In this document: in pieces, positions 39,301 to 47,897 of the stretch | Layout of the letters: every line of letters starts with the position of its first letter | Numbering within the stretch: position 1 is the stretch's first letter | Assembly (NCBI GenBank): GCA_033060915.1 | Contig: CM065378.1 | Coordinates: 38,764,001-38,828,000 of the forward strand | Length of the DNA: 64,000 nt | Reading direction: 5' to 3' | DNA from: Euryodendron excelsum | Taxonomy: Eukaryota; Streptophyta; Magnoliopsida; Ericales; Pentaphylacaceae | The notes under the pieces: generated by a model | Database searches by the model: none | Seen by the model: only the letters and a program-made list of their open reading frames with translations | Told to the model about the DNA's origin: nothing | Translations under genes and position numbers: made by a program

Positions 39301-40011
39301 TAACATTGATTCGGCCATTTCAGAAGTAGCCCATCTACCAATGAGAACAATAGATGTATTTGACCGCGTAAAGAAGTAACTCAAAAATCTACAATTTTTA
39401 CTTTCTCATGGAAAATTAAATTTGGTAATTTCTTGTAAAACATAGAATTACCTAAGTCCAGAACTGAGGCATTTCATTAGTAAAAGGGAAAAGGCTTCAC
39501 TTCTCAAGCAAAGAACTTTCCATTTAATGAAATGACAATCAGCTTTCAACTTGCAAATTCCAAACTTAATGCAATCAACCCTATCAATAAAGTGCTTCCA
39601 TGCAGTCTACAAGATTCATATAGTGTACACATAATATGAAATTAAGAATTGTAGAAACAAACTCTAAATAACATGATATCACAATGATCATCATAAGCCA
39701 CATAAGATTCACCACACCGATGCTCAAGGTATACTGAAGTCAAATGTCAAGATCATACAACAATCAACACAAAGGAATAATCAATCGCAAATAATGACAC
39801 CCAAAGTAATCAATGAACTCAATTCACAAACACATTCAATGACAGGTAAATGGGATTCAAACTCATCTGAATTTCAAAGAAAGCTCGAATTCAACGAACA
39901 TCAGAAATCAAGACTGACCCATTTCCGAGGCGGAGGACTCCAATCCATGCCCAAAGGCAAGGGCGAAGTCCCATCGTGTCGGTGCTTCGGAGGACTCTGA
40001 CTCCGCAGCAT
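9797..40011 (-). CDS. EREX: PX-domain coiled-coil protein, EREX/EREL family, ten exons
   Basis: Exons in transcript order: 40011-39919, 34793-34683, 32583-32485, 32332-32246, 31814-31706, 31499-30694, 26088-25924, 25828-25589, 25263-25045, 10030-9797. All introns are GT-AG and the sum is 2163 nt, 720 aa plus stop. The N-terminus has [20 protein letters not shown] followed by PPPRKW, typical of the family. The PX domain spans about residues 45-165 with RRFNDF (90-95), the proline loop PPAPPKG (112-118) and RRCFLEEWM (131-139). A low-complexity Ser/Asn-rich linker follows (about 168-370), then long coiled coils (about 385-640) and an acidic C-terminus from exon 10. In Arabidopsis EREX binds active RAB5 GTPases through the coiled coil and PI3P membranes through PX, in endosome-to-vacuole transport. 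Whether this copy is EREX or EREL1/2 is not settled. Intron 9 is 15,014 bp and intron 1 is 5,125 bp, both loaded with mobile DNA; exon boundaries inside the coding sequence look intact. Confidence 0.93.
10290..10618. mobile_element. Mutator-like MITE, copy 1 (EREX intron 9)
   Basis: The ends are CTAGGAAGCA and TGCTTCTTAG, terminal inverted repeats that extend inward in GACAC/GATAC-rich sequence. Flanks GCTGCTTC (10282-10289) and GCTGCATC (10619-10626) match at 7 of 8 positions, suggesting an 8-9 bp target duplication as in Mutator-like elements. There is no coding capacity. A second copy sits at 27621-28002 with the same ends. Confidence 0.75.
11458..12220 (+). repeat. 5' LTR of the intronic Gypsy element
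   Basis: 763 bp, TGATGTAACC at the start and GATTGCATCA at the end, near-identical in layout to 16817-17585. A TATA-like TTTATATAGG lies near 11588, followed by a CT-rich leader. Confidence 0.9.
12223..12234 (+). other. Primer-binding site, initiator tRNA-Met type
   Basis: TGGTATCAGAGC begins two bases after the LTR end. This is the usual plant primer-binding site complementary to the 3' end of initiator tRNA-Met. Confidence 0.9.
12654..13605 (+). pseudogene. Decayed gag of the intronic Gypsy element
   Basis: Gag capsid-like sequence is spread over more than one frame: a segment ending in VGKFEG, then after a stop an [15 protein letters not shown] segment, a [12 protein letters not shown] segment, then after a frame change a segment with [24 protein letters not shown] zinc knuckle [14 protein letters not shown] is at about 13540-13581. 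At least two stops and one frameshift break it. A short CCAAAA repeat at 12689-12714 encodes a Q-N tract. Confidence 0.85.
13606..14760 (+). pseudogene. Protease and partial reverse transcriptase remnant
   Basis: A degenerate aspartic-protease segment ([10 protein letters not shown] near 13850) is followed by the pre-RT linker and the first part of reverse transcriptase, with [17 protein letters not shown] and [10 protein letters not shown] at about 14656-14745. The coding text stops at 14760, exactly where the inverted LTR begins, so the YxDD catalytic region is absent. Several in-frame stops are present upstream. Confidence 0.85.
14761..15512 (-). repeat. Complete LTR in inverse orientation inside the element
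   Basis: Read on the minus strand it begins TGACGTAACC (15512 downward) and ends near GGATTACATTA (14761), matching the full 5' and 3' LTRs of the same element. The TATA region and CT-rich leader are present, here as a GA microsatellite at about 15288-15322 on the plus strand. Both boundaries coincide with true LTR ends. Confidence 0.85.
15513..15757 (-). pseudogene. Inverted 3' internal tail joined to the inverted LTR
   Basis: The reverse complement matches the segment just upstream of the 3' LTR (about 16571-16816) with point differences. It includes the same end of the polyprotein ([18 protein letters not shown]) and the PPT-like GGGAGAA. The inverted LTR and tail therefore came as one piece from a 3' end of this family. 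Confidence 0.75.
15805..16690 (+). pseudogene. RNase H end and truncated integrase remnant
   Basis: It starts with [10 protein letters not shown] (end of RNase H), then the HHCC zinc-binding region of integrase ([23 protein letters not shown]) and the start of the catalytic core ([27 protein letters not shown]). At about 16385 the text jumps from KTSDAF to a C-terminal segment ([20 protein letters not shown]), so most of the catalytic core is deleted. No chromodomain is visible after it. Confidence 0.85.
16817..17585 (+). repeat. 3' LTR of the intronic Gypsy element
   Basis: 769 bp, TGACGTAACC to GATTGCATCA, collinear with 11458-12220 with scattered substitutions and small indels. It is followed directly by the target duplication AAAGG. 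Confidence 0.9.
17880..18560 (-). mobile_element. LINE (L1-type) 3' end, fragment 1
   Basis: The minus strand holds a degenerate zf-RVT-type region of plant L1 ORF2 ([20 protein letters not shown], then [16 protein letters not shown]). After a frameshift it has the terminal [22 protein letters not shown] motif, then a 3' UTR. It is 5' truncated, as usual for LINEs, and lies in the sense orientation of EREX intron 9. Confidence 0.75.
18561..21039. other. EREX intron 9 sequence without recognised features
   Basis: AT-rich intron DNA. Short open frames (for example 19020-19349) show no family resemblance or codon pattern I can defend. The G/C-richer stretch at 19000-19500 could be a captured gene or transcript fragment, but nothing supports a function. 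Confidence 0.4.
21040..21640 (-). mobile_element. LINE (L1-type) 3' end, fragment 2
   Basis: The minus strand encodes a remnant with [38 protein letters not shown] and HNCRTFDG. This is the C-terminal cysteine/tryptophan motif region found at the end of plant L1 ORF2. It is truncated on the 5' side. It differs from fragment 1, so the two are independent insertions. Confidence 0.75.
22861..23400. repeat. (ATCT)n microsatellite and 226-bp tandem repeat
   Basis: A CTAT/ATCT run at 22861-22910 leads into a unit starting ATACAATATAGAAAAGGAGG at 22911. The unit repeats at 23137 (period 226 bp), followed by a partial third copy to about 23400. Units contain GTTCATGTATT words. There is no coding content. 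Confidence 0.8.
23816..24360. mobile_element. Long-TIR non-autonomous element (~545 bp)
   Basis: The left arm from about 23816 (ACACCCCTTGAACTATGACT) and the right arm to about 24360 (AGTCATAGTTCAAGAGGTGT) are inverted repeats. The similarity extends about 150 bp inward (ATATCAACCCCC versus GGGGGTTAATAT; TTTGTATCAAT in both). There is no coding capacity. A target duplication is not clear, so the superfamily is open; Mutator-like is a guess from the long arms. Confidence 0.65.
27621..28002. mobile_element. Mutator-like MITE, copy 2 (EREX intron 6)
   Basis: The ends CTAAGAAGCA and TGCTTCCTAG match copy 1. The flanks CTCATTAC (27613-27620) and CTCATTAA (28003-28010) agree at 7 of 8 positions. 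The interior is AT-rich between GACAC/GGATAC-rich subterminal arms. It is 382 bp and non-coding. Confidence 0.8.
28461..28788. mobile_element. hAT-type MITE with perfect 8-bp target duplication
   Basis: TTTCTAGG occurs on both sides (28453-28460 and 28789-28796). The element starts TAGGGCTATAAG and ends CTCGTTTACATCCTA, imperfect terminal inverted repeats of the common plant TAGGG.TGTAAACGAGCC family. The interior is rich in GAGCTCG/GGCTCG words. It is 328 bp, non-coding, in EREX intron 6. Confidence 0.8.
30000..30134 (+). mobile_element. Probable retroposon 3' tail with poly(A)
   Basis: Sequence resembling a plant LINE 3' UTR (TTGTAATATCTACG, then GGTAATAAAATACTC) ends in an A-run at about 30117-30134. 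There is a polyadenylation-like AATAAA just before the run. The 5' extent is not clear. Confidence 0.45.
35508..35570. repeat. 31-bp tandem duplication in EREX intron 1
   Basis: TTCAATGTTAAGAGTACTGT and the bases after it occur twice in direct succession (period 31 bp). Confidence 0.9.
37433..38122. mobile_element. hAT-like non-autonomous element in EREX intron 1
   Basis: The ends CAGGGGCGGATC and GATCTGCCCTTG form an imperfect 12-bp inverted repeat. The flanks AGTACAAT (37425-37432) and AATACAAT (38123-38130) match at 7 of 8, fitting an 8-bp hAT target duplication. It is 690 bp with no intact coding region, and contains a (TA)n run near 37890 and a CAGTGGGGGCAGCTGCCCCCACTG palindrome-like stretch near 38077-38100. 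Confidence 0.75.
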
Positions 40012-40400
40012 TTGATATCTCTCTATATCTAAAACTCCAGTGTTTCTCTCTCTTATTAAGTTTCTGTGATTGATTGCCTCTTTCTCTCTCTAGTACAAGA
40101 GGCGGGCATTCTAGGGCTTTGGCAGTGATCGGATCGGAGAGACCAAACAAGAAGAGTCGGAGGAAGAAGAAGACAGGTGGAGTCCGTACAAGCTCGTTCA
40201 AGGGTTGCCAGTGTTAAAAGTTTAATGCGGCGCATGATAAGACTAGAAAAGCGAACGTGGCTAAATGGAACCCAAGTGTCACCTGCTTCGGTTTCTCTCC
40301 CTACGGACTCTTATTTTAGAGAGAGAGAGAGTAAAGCAAAAGTGCCAATAACCGATTCTCTCACCTGTCTTTCTGTTGAAATTTGCATGTTGGTGACGGC
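40012..40400 (-). promoter_or_regulatory. 5' UTR and proximal promoter region of the EREX-type gene
   Basis: On the minus strand the sequence upstream of the start codon is GA-rich, similar in style to the APT leader. No clear TATA box is seen. The region carries AG/CT runs near 40050-40100 and 40318-40332. Limits are inferred. Confidence 0.35.
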
Positions 40401-42315
40401 AAGAATATAAGAAAATAACGAGAAAAATAATTTTTAATTTGATTCCTTTTTCTGTTGATCATGCCCCATTTTTTTCATACATTATGCTATACCCTCTTTG
40501 GATTGGTTTTTTTTTTTTTTACCAACTCCTTGTCTTTGACTGGAATTTTCATTTTTACCAACTTTCTTCAATTGAAATTTAATTTTTTAGGACTTTTAAT
40601 TTAAGCTTGTGACCTTTTTTTTTTTTTGTACATGAAACCGGTCGAATAAAAAAAACTCATTAAAAAAGTCGACTAAACACTTATTCATACGAGGCTTAAT
40701 ACCTTTGAGATGTTTCGCAGTTGTGAAAACTAATCTATCTAAAATTTAAGTTTCTAAAAAAATATACTCCTATCAAAATTGTCTTGTGACGGATATAAAG
40801 AGCATGTGGATTTGTTTTTTTGGGCCCTACATTGTAATCAAAAATTTTTGATTGAAAGTGAATATCTTGTGAAAATGACAAAATACCCTTTACAAAAATT
40901 TGATAAAAAGAAGGAACGGGTTAAAGAAGGATGTAAGGAACGAGTTTAAAGAAAAGGAATTGACCAACCTGAAGTTTTGAGTAGGACACAAAGAAGTATA
41001 AATAAATATATTTGAGTATGCCTCAAATTCTTAATTTGATTTGATCCCTAGCTAATATTTTAGGTTTGAAAGATTATAAATAAATATGTGACTGCTACAT
41101 TTGCAATTAACTTTTTCTAAACCCATGTGGGTCAAGTGGAAAAGTTTCTACATTTAACAATCTCCTTTAGGCTTCTAGCTCATTAGTTAGAATTTGAGAG
41201 AGAGAGAGAGAGATTCTAACATGCTGTGAAATGTTCGGTTGGAGCCATAGTTAATGATTCGGAAAGAGTAAGTCCGTCACCGCAGCTCCGCCAAAGTATA
41301 AACGACATTTAGCTCATTTTCAACAGCATCTAATTCACGCAACTACTATAGCAAACAGGTTTAAAAATATGACTGTTGACAGAAGAGCGAAATTCTAAGC
41401 TCAGCTGTTGAAGTCAACTCAAGTACGATCTTGGTGGTAAATGGTTATCCAGGTTGATATCAAGCTTAGGCCTTGTATAATTTTCCTATCTTTACAGTGA
41501 ATTGTTTCATCTTATTTGCGAGTGTGTTTGCTTATTTATTTGATTGCTAATAAAATGGAAAATTAAGTGACAACAACACAACTTATTTGCAAATACATTA
41601 ACAACTAGGAACACAATGACAAGAACTATAGGAGCCTAATTTGTTATTCATGCACACAAGAAGCTCGAAGGGACTGTGTTAGGTTTTTAGATTGGAAAAT
41701 TTTGAACAAAAGCACTTTGTAAGTAATTCCAGTATTTAGATAGACATGTCATAAGTGTAGAAATAAATCAAGGTGTTGCAACAAAGGCAAAATAGAGAGA
41801 ACGAAGACTTTATAGAGCATTCGAACAGCCTGCCAAGGTATTCCAACGGCAGAGTATTTGAACGGATGACTCAAGCGTTCGAATGTCAAGCTTAATCATC
41901 CAAACGGGTGACCAAATCGTTCGAACCCTCGAGAGAGCTGAGGGCTTCGAGACTCCAATTCTTGTCGGGTTAGGAAACCTTTCTTACGTCGAGATACACT
42001 TTGTTCAAGATTCTCTAAATACTTCAGACTCTATATAAAGGCTCTAAAGGCTACAAATTATGTTACATACTTCAAGAGATTCAGAAAGTTTTATTGTGCC
42101 TCCACATATATTGGAGTGTTTATTCTGGTTAACCAAACAACTTCATATATATTCCGTTTTAACAGATTCTAAAGGTTGGCGTCACGGGAGAACAGTGAAT
42201 CACGGGTTTGAGCGATCAAGTCTGAAACTTCTACTAAAGTTGGTGATCAATAGGTTGGGTTATAAGTTTATTCTTGTAATTGTTCATCGTTTATAGTGCT
42301 AAGTATGTTAGTAAC
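40401..42315. other. Spacer between the EREX promoter and the retrotransposon stack
   Basis: AT-rich DNA with a GA microsatellite at about 41197-41213. The part at 41810-42310 has repeated TTCGAA/CCAAACGG-type phrases and could be a decayed LTR, but no ends can be drawn. No gene is seen. Confidence 0.4.
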
Positions 42316-43499
42316 TGATCGCTCCAGAAACATGCGATGTAAACCACAAGTATACGGCAACAATTTAGTAATAATTGTCTTAGTACGAGGTCAAACCCAC
42401 AGGGAACTATTTTGAAAAGTTGTAAAAACTTACGTAACTCGAGATCTCGCGGAAAGACACACTCAATGAAAAGAAAACAAAAATCTGATTTGGGTTTGAG
42501 AAAAATTTTGATTAACTAACTAAACTAGAAAAGTTGATTTTAAAGCAATAGAAAAAGGGTCTCGGCAAGGATTGTTTCGATTGTCGAGAATTTATTAATC
42601 TCAATTTTATAACTCAATTCATCAACTACGAGAGTGTTGATGAATCGGAGGATTTCGCGGTGAAAACAGTTTAGAACCCTTCTTAAGTTCACAAGAATCC
42701 GTAATCAATTTTGTTTTCAAAGAGTTTTTATTAGTGATTCAAGTAACCAATATCCCAAGACTTAACTTGTGTATACCGACTCAAGAATTCGATCAAAAAG
42801 ACTTGATTGTGAAAGTTGGATCTCAAGAACACAAGAAGAATTGAGAAGAAGAAATAAAACATTAAAGTTCGTGTTTACAGGATCAAATTGCCCAAAAATC
42901 CTTCAGTCTTCGCTCTCCCTTGCCAAGAGTTGCTTAGCTTCATAAAGACATTAGAGAAAGCTGCAAATCTTGAATAAACATGAAGAACTTGAAGAATCTT
43001 GAACTTTGAATATGAAGAACTTGAAATCTTGGACTTTGAATCACAAAAACTTGAATTGAATTGAAATCAATTAAATCTAATTACAAGTGTATGAAAACCT
43101 ATCTATTCTAACCCTATTTCTACTCCTAAAACTCTAAAAATATGATAAAAATCGAAGTCCTTAGGAGTTAGGGCCGTTTTCCCTTTTATAGAGGCTCAAG
43201 AGTCCTAAACGAAATAGGCTTCGCGCGCCCAGGCCATTAAGACGGCTCTCCGAACTGTTGGGACGGTAGAACAAAGTGGAAATTCAAGCCTCTGATGTAA
43301 GCACCCCATTTTTTACCGCTCGGCAGTCTACACTCCGTCTAGACTTGTTTTCAAGTCATTGTAGGCATATTCCAATTGAAACCAATTCTCTAGGTCCAAA
43401 TTCCGTCTTTCTATCGCTTCGTGGGCCTGTCAGGCCCAAATAGAGGCAAAATAATCAAAATACCCTTAGGGGCATTGTCCTTTCCAAAATCTTTCCAAT

Positions 43500-43940
43500 C
43501 CCACTCTCGAGACAGTTTATTCCTTGAGACGGTTCCAATCCAGACACGTCTCTTCGGAGACGATAAGTCCCCTTTCCAATCCCACTCTCGAGACAGTTTA
43601 TTCCTCGAGACGGTTCCAATCCAGGCACGTCTCTTTAGAGACGATAAGTCCCCTTTCCAATCCCACTCTCGAGACAGTTTATTCCTCAAGACGGTTCCAA
43701 TCCAGGCACGTCTCTTCAGAGACGATAAGTCCCCTTTCCAATCCCACTCTCGAGACAGTTTATTCCTCGAAACGGTTCCAATCCAGGCACGTCTCTTCGG
43801 AGATGATAAGTCCCCTTTCCAATCCCACTCTCGAGACAGTTTATTCCTCGAGACGGTTCCAATCCAGGCACGTCTCTTTGGAGACGGTAAGACCCCTTTC
43901 CAATCCCTCTCTCGAGACAGTTTATTCCTCGAGACGGTCC
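43500..43940 (+). repeat. 81-bp tandem array (five units plus a partial sixth)
   Basis: The start of the CTCTCGAGACAG phrase recurs at 43504, 43585, 43666, 43747, 43828 and 43909. Each complete unit has a hairpin CGTCTC-NNNN-GAGACG (one copy GAGATG). Because 81 is a multiple of three, long open frames appear on both strands; they are not genes. Confidence 0.95.
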
Positions 43941-44154
43941 GAGTAGCAAAACTACTCACAAAACCATTAGAGTAGCGGAAATACTCACAAATAGGTTGAT
44001 ATAGGGAATTGGCAACAAACCCTTGTGTCACGACGACCGTCGTTAGAGTGGCGGAAACACTCAAAACCCAGCTTAACACCAGTGTCTGTTAGCCCAGTTT
44101 GGTGAAAAATGACCAAATTGCCCTTTGGACCTTTTTTGAGACTTTCTGGTCAAG

Positions 44155-44800
44155 ATGACCATTTTGCCCCTAGGTATCCGAATGCCCCAGGAACCACACT
44201 GACTCTGGGTATCAAACCGGTAATGTCCTAAGAATACTTTTTATAGTGTTCTCAACTTTCCTTTACCTTTCCGGATCATTTCGAGTTAGTTTCGGCCAAC
44301 CCGGTACAAAATGACCGTTTTGCCCCTAGAGGGCCGGTCTCTTTCTTCGACCACACCGGCTCTAGGTATCAAACCGGTAATGTCCCGAGAATACTTTTTA
44401 CAGTGTTCTCAACCTTCCTTTACCTTTCCGGATCATTTCGAGTCAGTTCCGGCCAACCCGGTACAAAATGACCATTTTGCCCCTAGAGGGCCGGTCTCTT
44501 TCTTCGACCACACCTGCTCTGGGTATCAAACCGGTAATGTCCCGAGAATACTTTTTATAGTGTTCTCAACCTTCCTTTACCTTTCCGGACCATTCCGAGT
44601 CAGTTTCGGCAAACCCGGTACAAAATGACCGTTTTGTCCCTAGTGGGCCGGTCTCCTTTTTCGACCACGCCGGCTCTGGGAATCAAACCGGAAACCTCTG
44701 GGAACATTCTAAATAATGTTTCCAGATCCCAAGTCTTCTTCCGGGACAGTTCGAGTTTGCCACGGCAGCTTCCTAGTCCGATTGACCATTTTGCCCCTAA
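44155..44800 (+). repeat. 157-bp tandem array (five units)
   Basis: The phrase TGACCATTTTGCCCCTA (with small changes) recurs at about 44155, 44311, 44468, 44625 and 44782. The units in between share GTATCAAACCGGTAA and CCTTTCCGGATCATT. The family A copy 2 has diverged counterparts near 52798, 52966, 53120 and 53277. Confidence 0.9.
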
Positions 44801-45050
44801 GGGCCCGGTTAACCTTTCCGACACATCTTATCCTCACTTTTCAAATCAAATACCTCCAGGACACTATTTTAAGTGTTCCTGCTCCTTTCCGGCCTTCCGG
44901 GTCATTCCCGGCTCCTTCAAATCATTCCCGGACTTTCCGGAGTCACTCCTAGTGAAGCCAGGCTAAAAGTTACATGGTAGTCACTAGTACAGGCACCCAA
45001 ATCTAGTCAAAGATACGTTGCTTGCCGACTTATAAAGTTTTGTAAGTGGC

Positions 45051-45170
45051 TGGCGCCACTAGTAGTGGCGCCAAGCCAAGAATTGGCCTGGTGCCACTCC
45101 TAGTGGCGCCAAGAGCAATTTTGCCCTGGCGCCACTGCAACAGGCGCCAGGTTTGTCCAACTTCTATAAA
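45051..45170 (+). promoter_or_regulatory. LTR promoter: three GGCGCC dyads and a TATA box
   Basis: Dyad 1 has arms TGGCGCCACT (45051-45060) and AGTGGCGCCA (45064-45073). Dyad 2 has arms TGGTGCCACT (45089-45098) and AGTGGCGCCA (45102-45111). Dyad 3 has arms CCTGGCGCC and GGCGCCAGG (about 45126-45151). TATAAA follows at 45165-45170. The U3/R border is inferred about 30 bp downstream. The order is kept in copy 2 (53544-53625). Confidence 0.65.
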
Positions 45171-45789
45171 TACAGAGCCTCATTCAACGTGAAAAGGGTT
45201 TGCAAACTTAACCTAAAAATCCTATATTTCGATATATAGAGCTCGAGCACCTCTAAAACCTTAGTTTCCTTAGGTTTCCCAAACCCTAGCCACCCTACAC
45301 TAAACCCTAGCCTCCTATACACTTATACACTCCCCCATACACTCATACACTAGTCTTCAACCATCCTTGGAAGACTTGAAGAGCTGCCATCTAAAACTTG
45401 AAGACAATCCTTGAGGGTTGAAGAAGAAGATCAAGACGAAGACCGAATATTGAAGACAAGCAAGGCGCGCAAAATAAAGAAGACATACGGTAGGTTTTCT
45501 ATTTAAATTTTCGCACTTCCCCCCTTTCTCTTCTCTCTCCTAACCCACTTGGGTTTTCTCTATTTTAATCCCCCATCTCTTTCCCCCCCTTTCTTTGCAT
45601 GCTTGAAACAAGGGGATTCCCGATCCATGTGTAGGATTGAGCTATTGGAGAGTCACCGTGTCGGGGGCTTTCTTCTAGTCTAACCAAAGACCACATGGGT
45701 CCGGCCCCCTTGGTTATGTGGTGAAGCCTTAGCCTTGTATGTTCACGACCCCAAACTGCATTGTGCATATCATAGTCTTGCATCTTCCA

Positions 45790-47840
45790 AAAACCGTTTT
45801 CAAAGTTGTTTTTAAAATCGTTTTCAAACTCGTTTTCAAGATTGCATCAAAATCTCTTTTTCAAAAACTTGTTTTCAAAACCACAATCCTAGGGTGATTC
45901 TAGCCTTTCCATGGCTAGGATTGCTTTAGGAAAGTGTTACATTAAAAGTGACCTTTTTGGTCTATATTTTCAAATCTTTTTGTCTTTCAAAATCGCCTTC
46001 CTAAAGTGGTTCTAGCCCTCTTATGATTAGAATTGCTTTAGGAAAATGAGATGTTTTTACTCCTTCTAAAAATTCTCTCTTCAAAATTCTCTTCCTAAAA
46101 ATCTCTTTTTCAACATACTTTCCTAAAACTCTCCTCTCCAAAGTTGTTTTCAAAAACTCCCTTCCAAAATATGTTTTTCAAAGCTCCTTTTTTCAACTCT
46201 TTTCCAAAATCCTCTCCTCAAAATCCACTTTCTAAAAATGTTCCCTAAAAATCTTTCCAAAAACTCTCTTCAATAATCTTCCACCAAAAACCTTCCTAGA
46301 AAAACTCTCTCCAAAAATCTTTCCAAAAACTCTTTTTCCAAAATCTCCCTTTTGGAAATTCCTCTCTAGGATTTTCCTTTTAGAATCTTCGTTTCTAAAA
46401 ACACACTTTCCAAAACTCCTTCTCTTTAAAATCTTTTTTCAAAAATTCCCTCTTCAAATTCACTTTCCAAAAGCTCCTCCCTAGGATTCCCTTGTAAAAA
46501 ACCTTCGCTTCCAAAAGCGCACTTTCCAAAAACTCTTTCCTTAGAGCCCAAGTCAAGCCCTAGAACCCCCCATTAGGAAACCCTAATTTTCTTTCCAAAA
46601 ACATGGTTTTCAAACCTTGCCCCAAACCTAGGTTTCCAAAATCTCTCGTTTTCTATATCAAAATTATACATGTTTCCAAGACCTCTTTTCAACGTCGAAA
46701 CTATAATTTTTTCAAATCTAGGGTTTCTAGAATCTCCTTTTCCAAATCCTATTTTCCCTTTAGGAAACCAAATCAAATATTCCCGTTTAGGAAACTAGAT
46801 CCCACACTCCGTTTTTGGAAATAAAATCAAACCTTCTCTTTTAGAAACAAAATCCAAATCTTCCCTAGTTCGAACCCTTCCTAAACTTTCACTTTCCTAA
46901 ACCTTAAGTTTCCAAAAACTTGAACATAAAAATCTTTTCCTAATTCAACCCTTTCCTAATTCTACCTTCTTTTCAAATCTTAACTTTTCAAACCTAAGTT
47001 TTCAAACTTTTCCTAAACTCAAACCTTTCCTAATTTCAAGATTTTCTAAAATTTAAACTCTAAAACTTTCTAGATCTTAAACTTTCTAAATTTCAAATCT
47101 TTCTAAAATCAAAACTTTCTAAATTTGAAACTTTCTCAAGTTAAATCTTTCTAAACTTCCAAACTTTCTAAATTCTAAACTTTCCAAAACTTCAAAATCT
47201 TTCTAAATCTAAGGCTTTTCTAAACTCAAAACTTTCTTAATTCAAACATTTCCTAAACTGAAAACTTTCCTTTTTCAAACCTTTCCTAAAACGAAACTTT
47301 TTTATTTTCAAAACTTTTTTGTTTTCAAAACTTTCCAAATTCAAAACTTCCCTTTTTCAAAACATTACAAAATTCAAAACTTTCTTAACTTGAAACTTTC
47401 CAAATTCTAAGCCTTTCTTAAACTAAACTTTTCCTAATTCAAAACATTTCTAAATTCAAAACTTTCTAATTTTCAAAAAATTTCCTAATTTGAAAACTTT
47501 CCTAATTCGAAACTTTCTTAATTCAAAACTTTCCTAAAGTTGAAACTTTCCTAATTCTAAAACCTTCCTAAATCGAACCTTTCCTAATTCAAACATTTCC
47601 TAAATCCAATCTTCCCTAATTTCCTAAACCTTCCAAGTCAAGTCAAATGTTTTCTAAGTCTCTTCTCTTTCCTAAGTCTAGGTTTCCTAAAACCAAGTCT
47701 TTCCAAAATCAATCTTTCCAAAGCAAGTCCAATCTTCTCAAATTCAATCTCCTCTTCTAATCTCAAATCAAATCCAGTTTTCAATTCAATCTCTTTCTTC
47801 TAATCCAATTTCTCTCTTCAAGTCAATCTCTTTTCAATCG
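45790..47840 (+). repeat. 2-kb pyrimidine-rich quasi-repeat tract in U5
   Basis: Very many short, irregular phrases of the kind CTTTCCTAAA / TTCAAAACTTTC follow each other with no fixed period. The plus strand is C/T/A-rich and G-poor throughout. The same kind of tract is at 56580-58080 in copy 2 and, inverted, at about 63190-63500 in the LTR at the window end. There is no coding content. Confidence 0.8.
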
Positions 47841-47849
47841 GACTCCGGT

Positions 47850-47897
47850 CCGAACTACGACTGACCTGATTCCTCCAAAGGGATACGTAGGCAACCT
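47850..47897 (+). promoter_or_regulatory. Conserved U5 block of the long LTRs
   Basis: CCGAACTACGACTGACCTGA and, a few bases later, GGATACGTAGGCAACC. The same pair of phrases is kept at 58112-58157 in copy 2 and on the minus strand at 63104-63150 in a third, otherwise diverged LTR. Function unknown. Confidence 0.6.

Noticed and set aside
42311..42315. GTAAC as the Athila target duplication
   Set aside because: Only one side is in the window; the partner beyond the 5' LTR is not visible, so it cannot be called.
43411..44079. Overlapping open frames of 140-222 codons on both strands with repeated residues
   Set aside because: They lie in the 81-bp tandem array of an LTR; 81 is divisible by three, so any frame without a stop in one unit stays open. 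No family resemblance and no coding signal.
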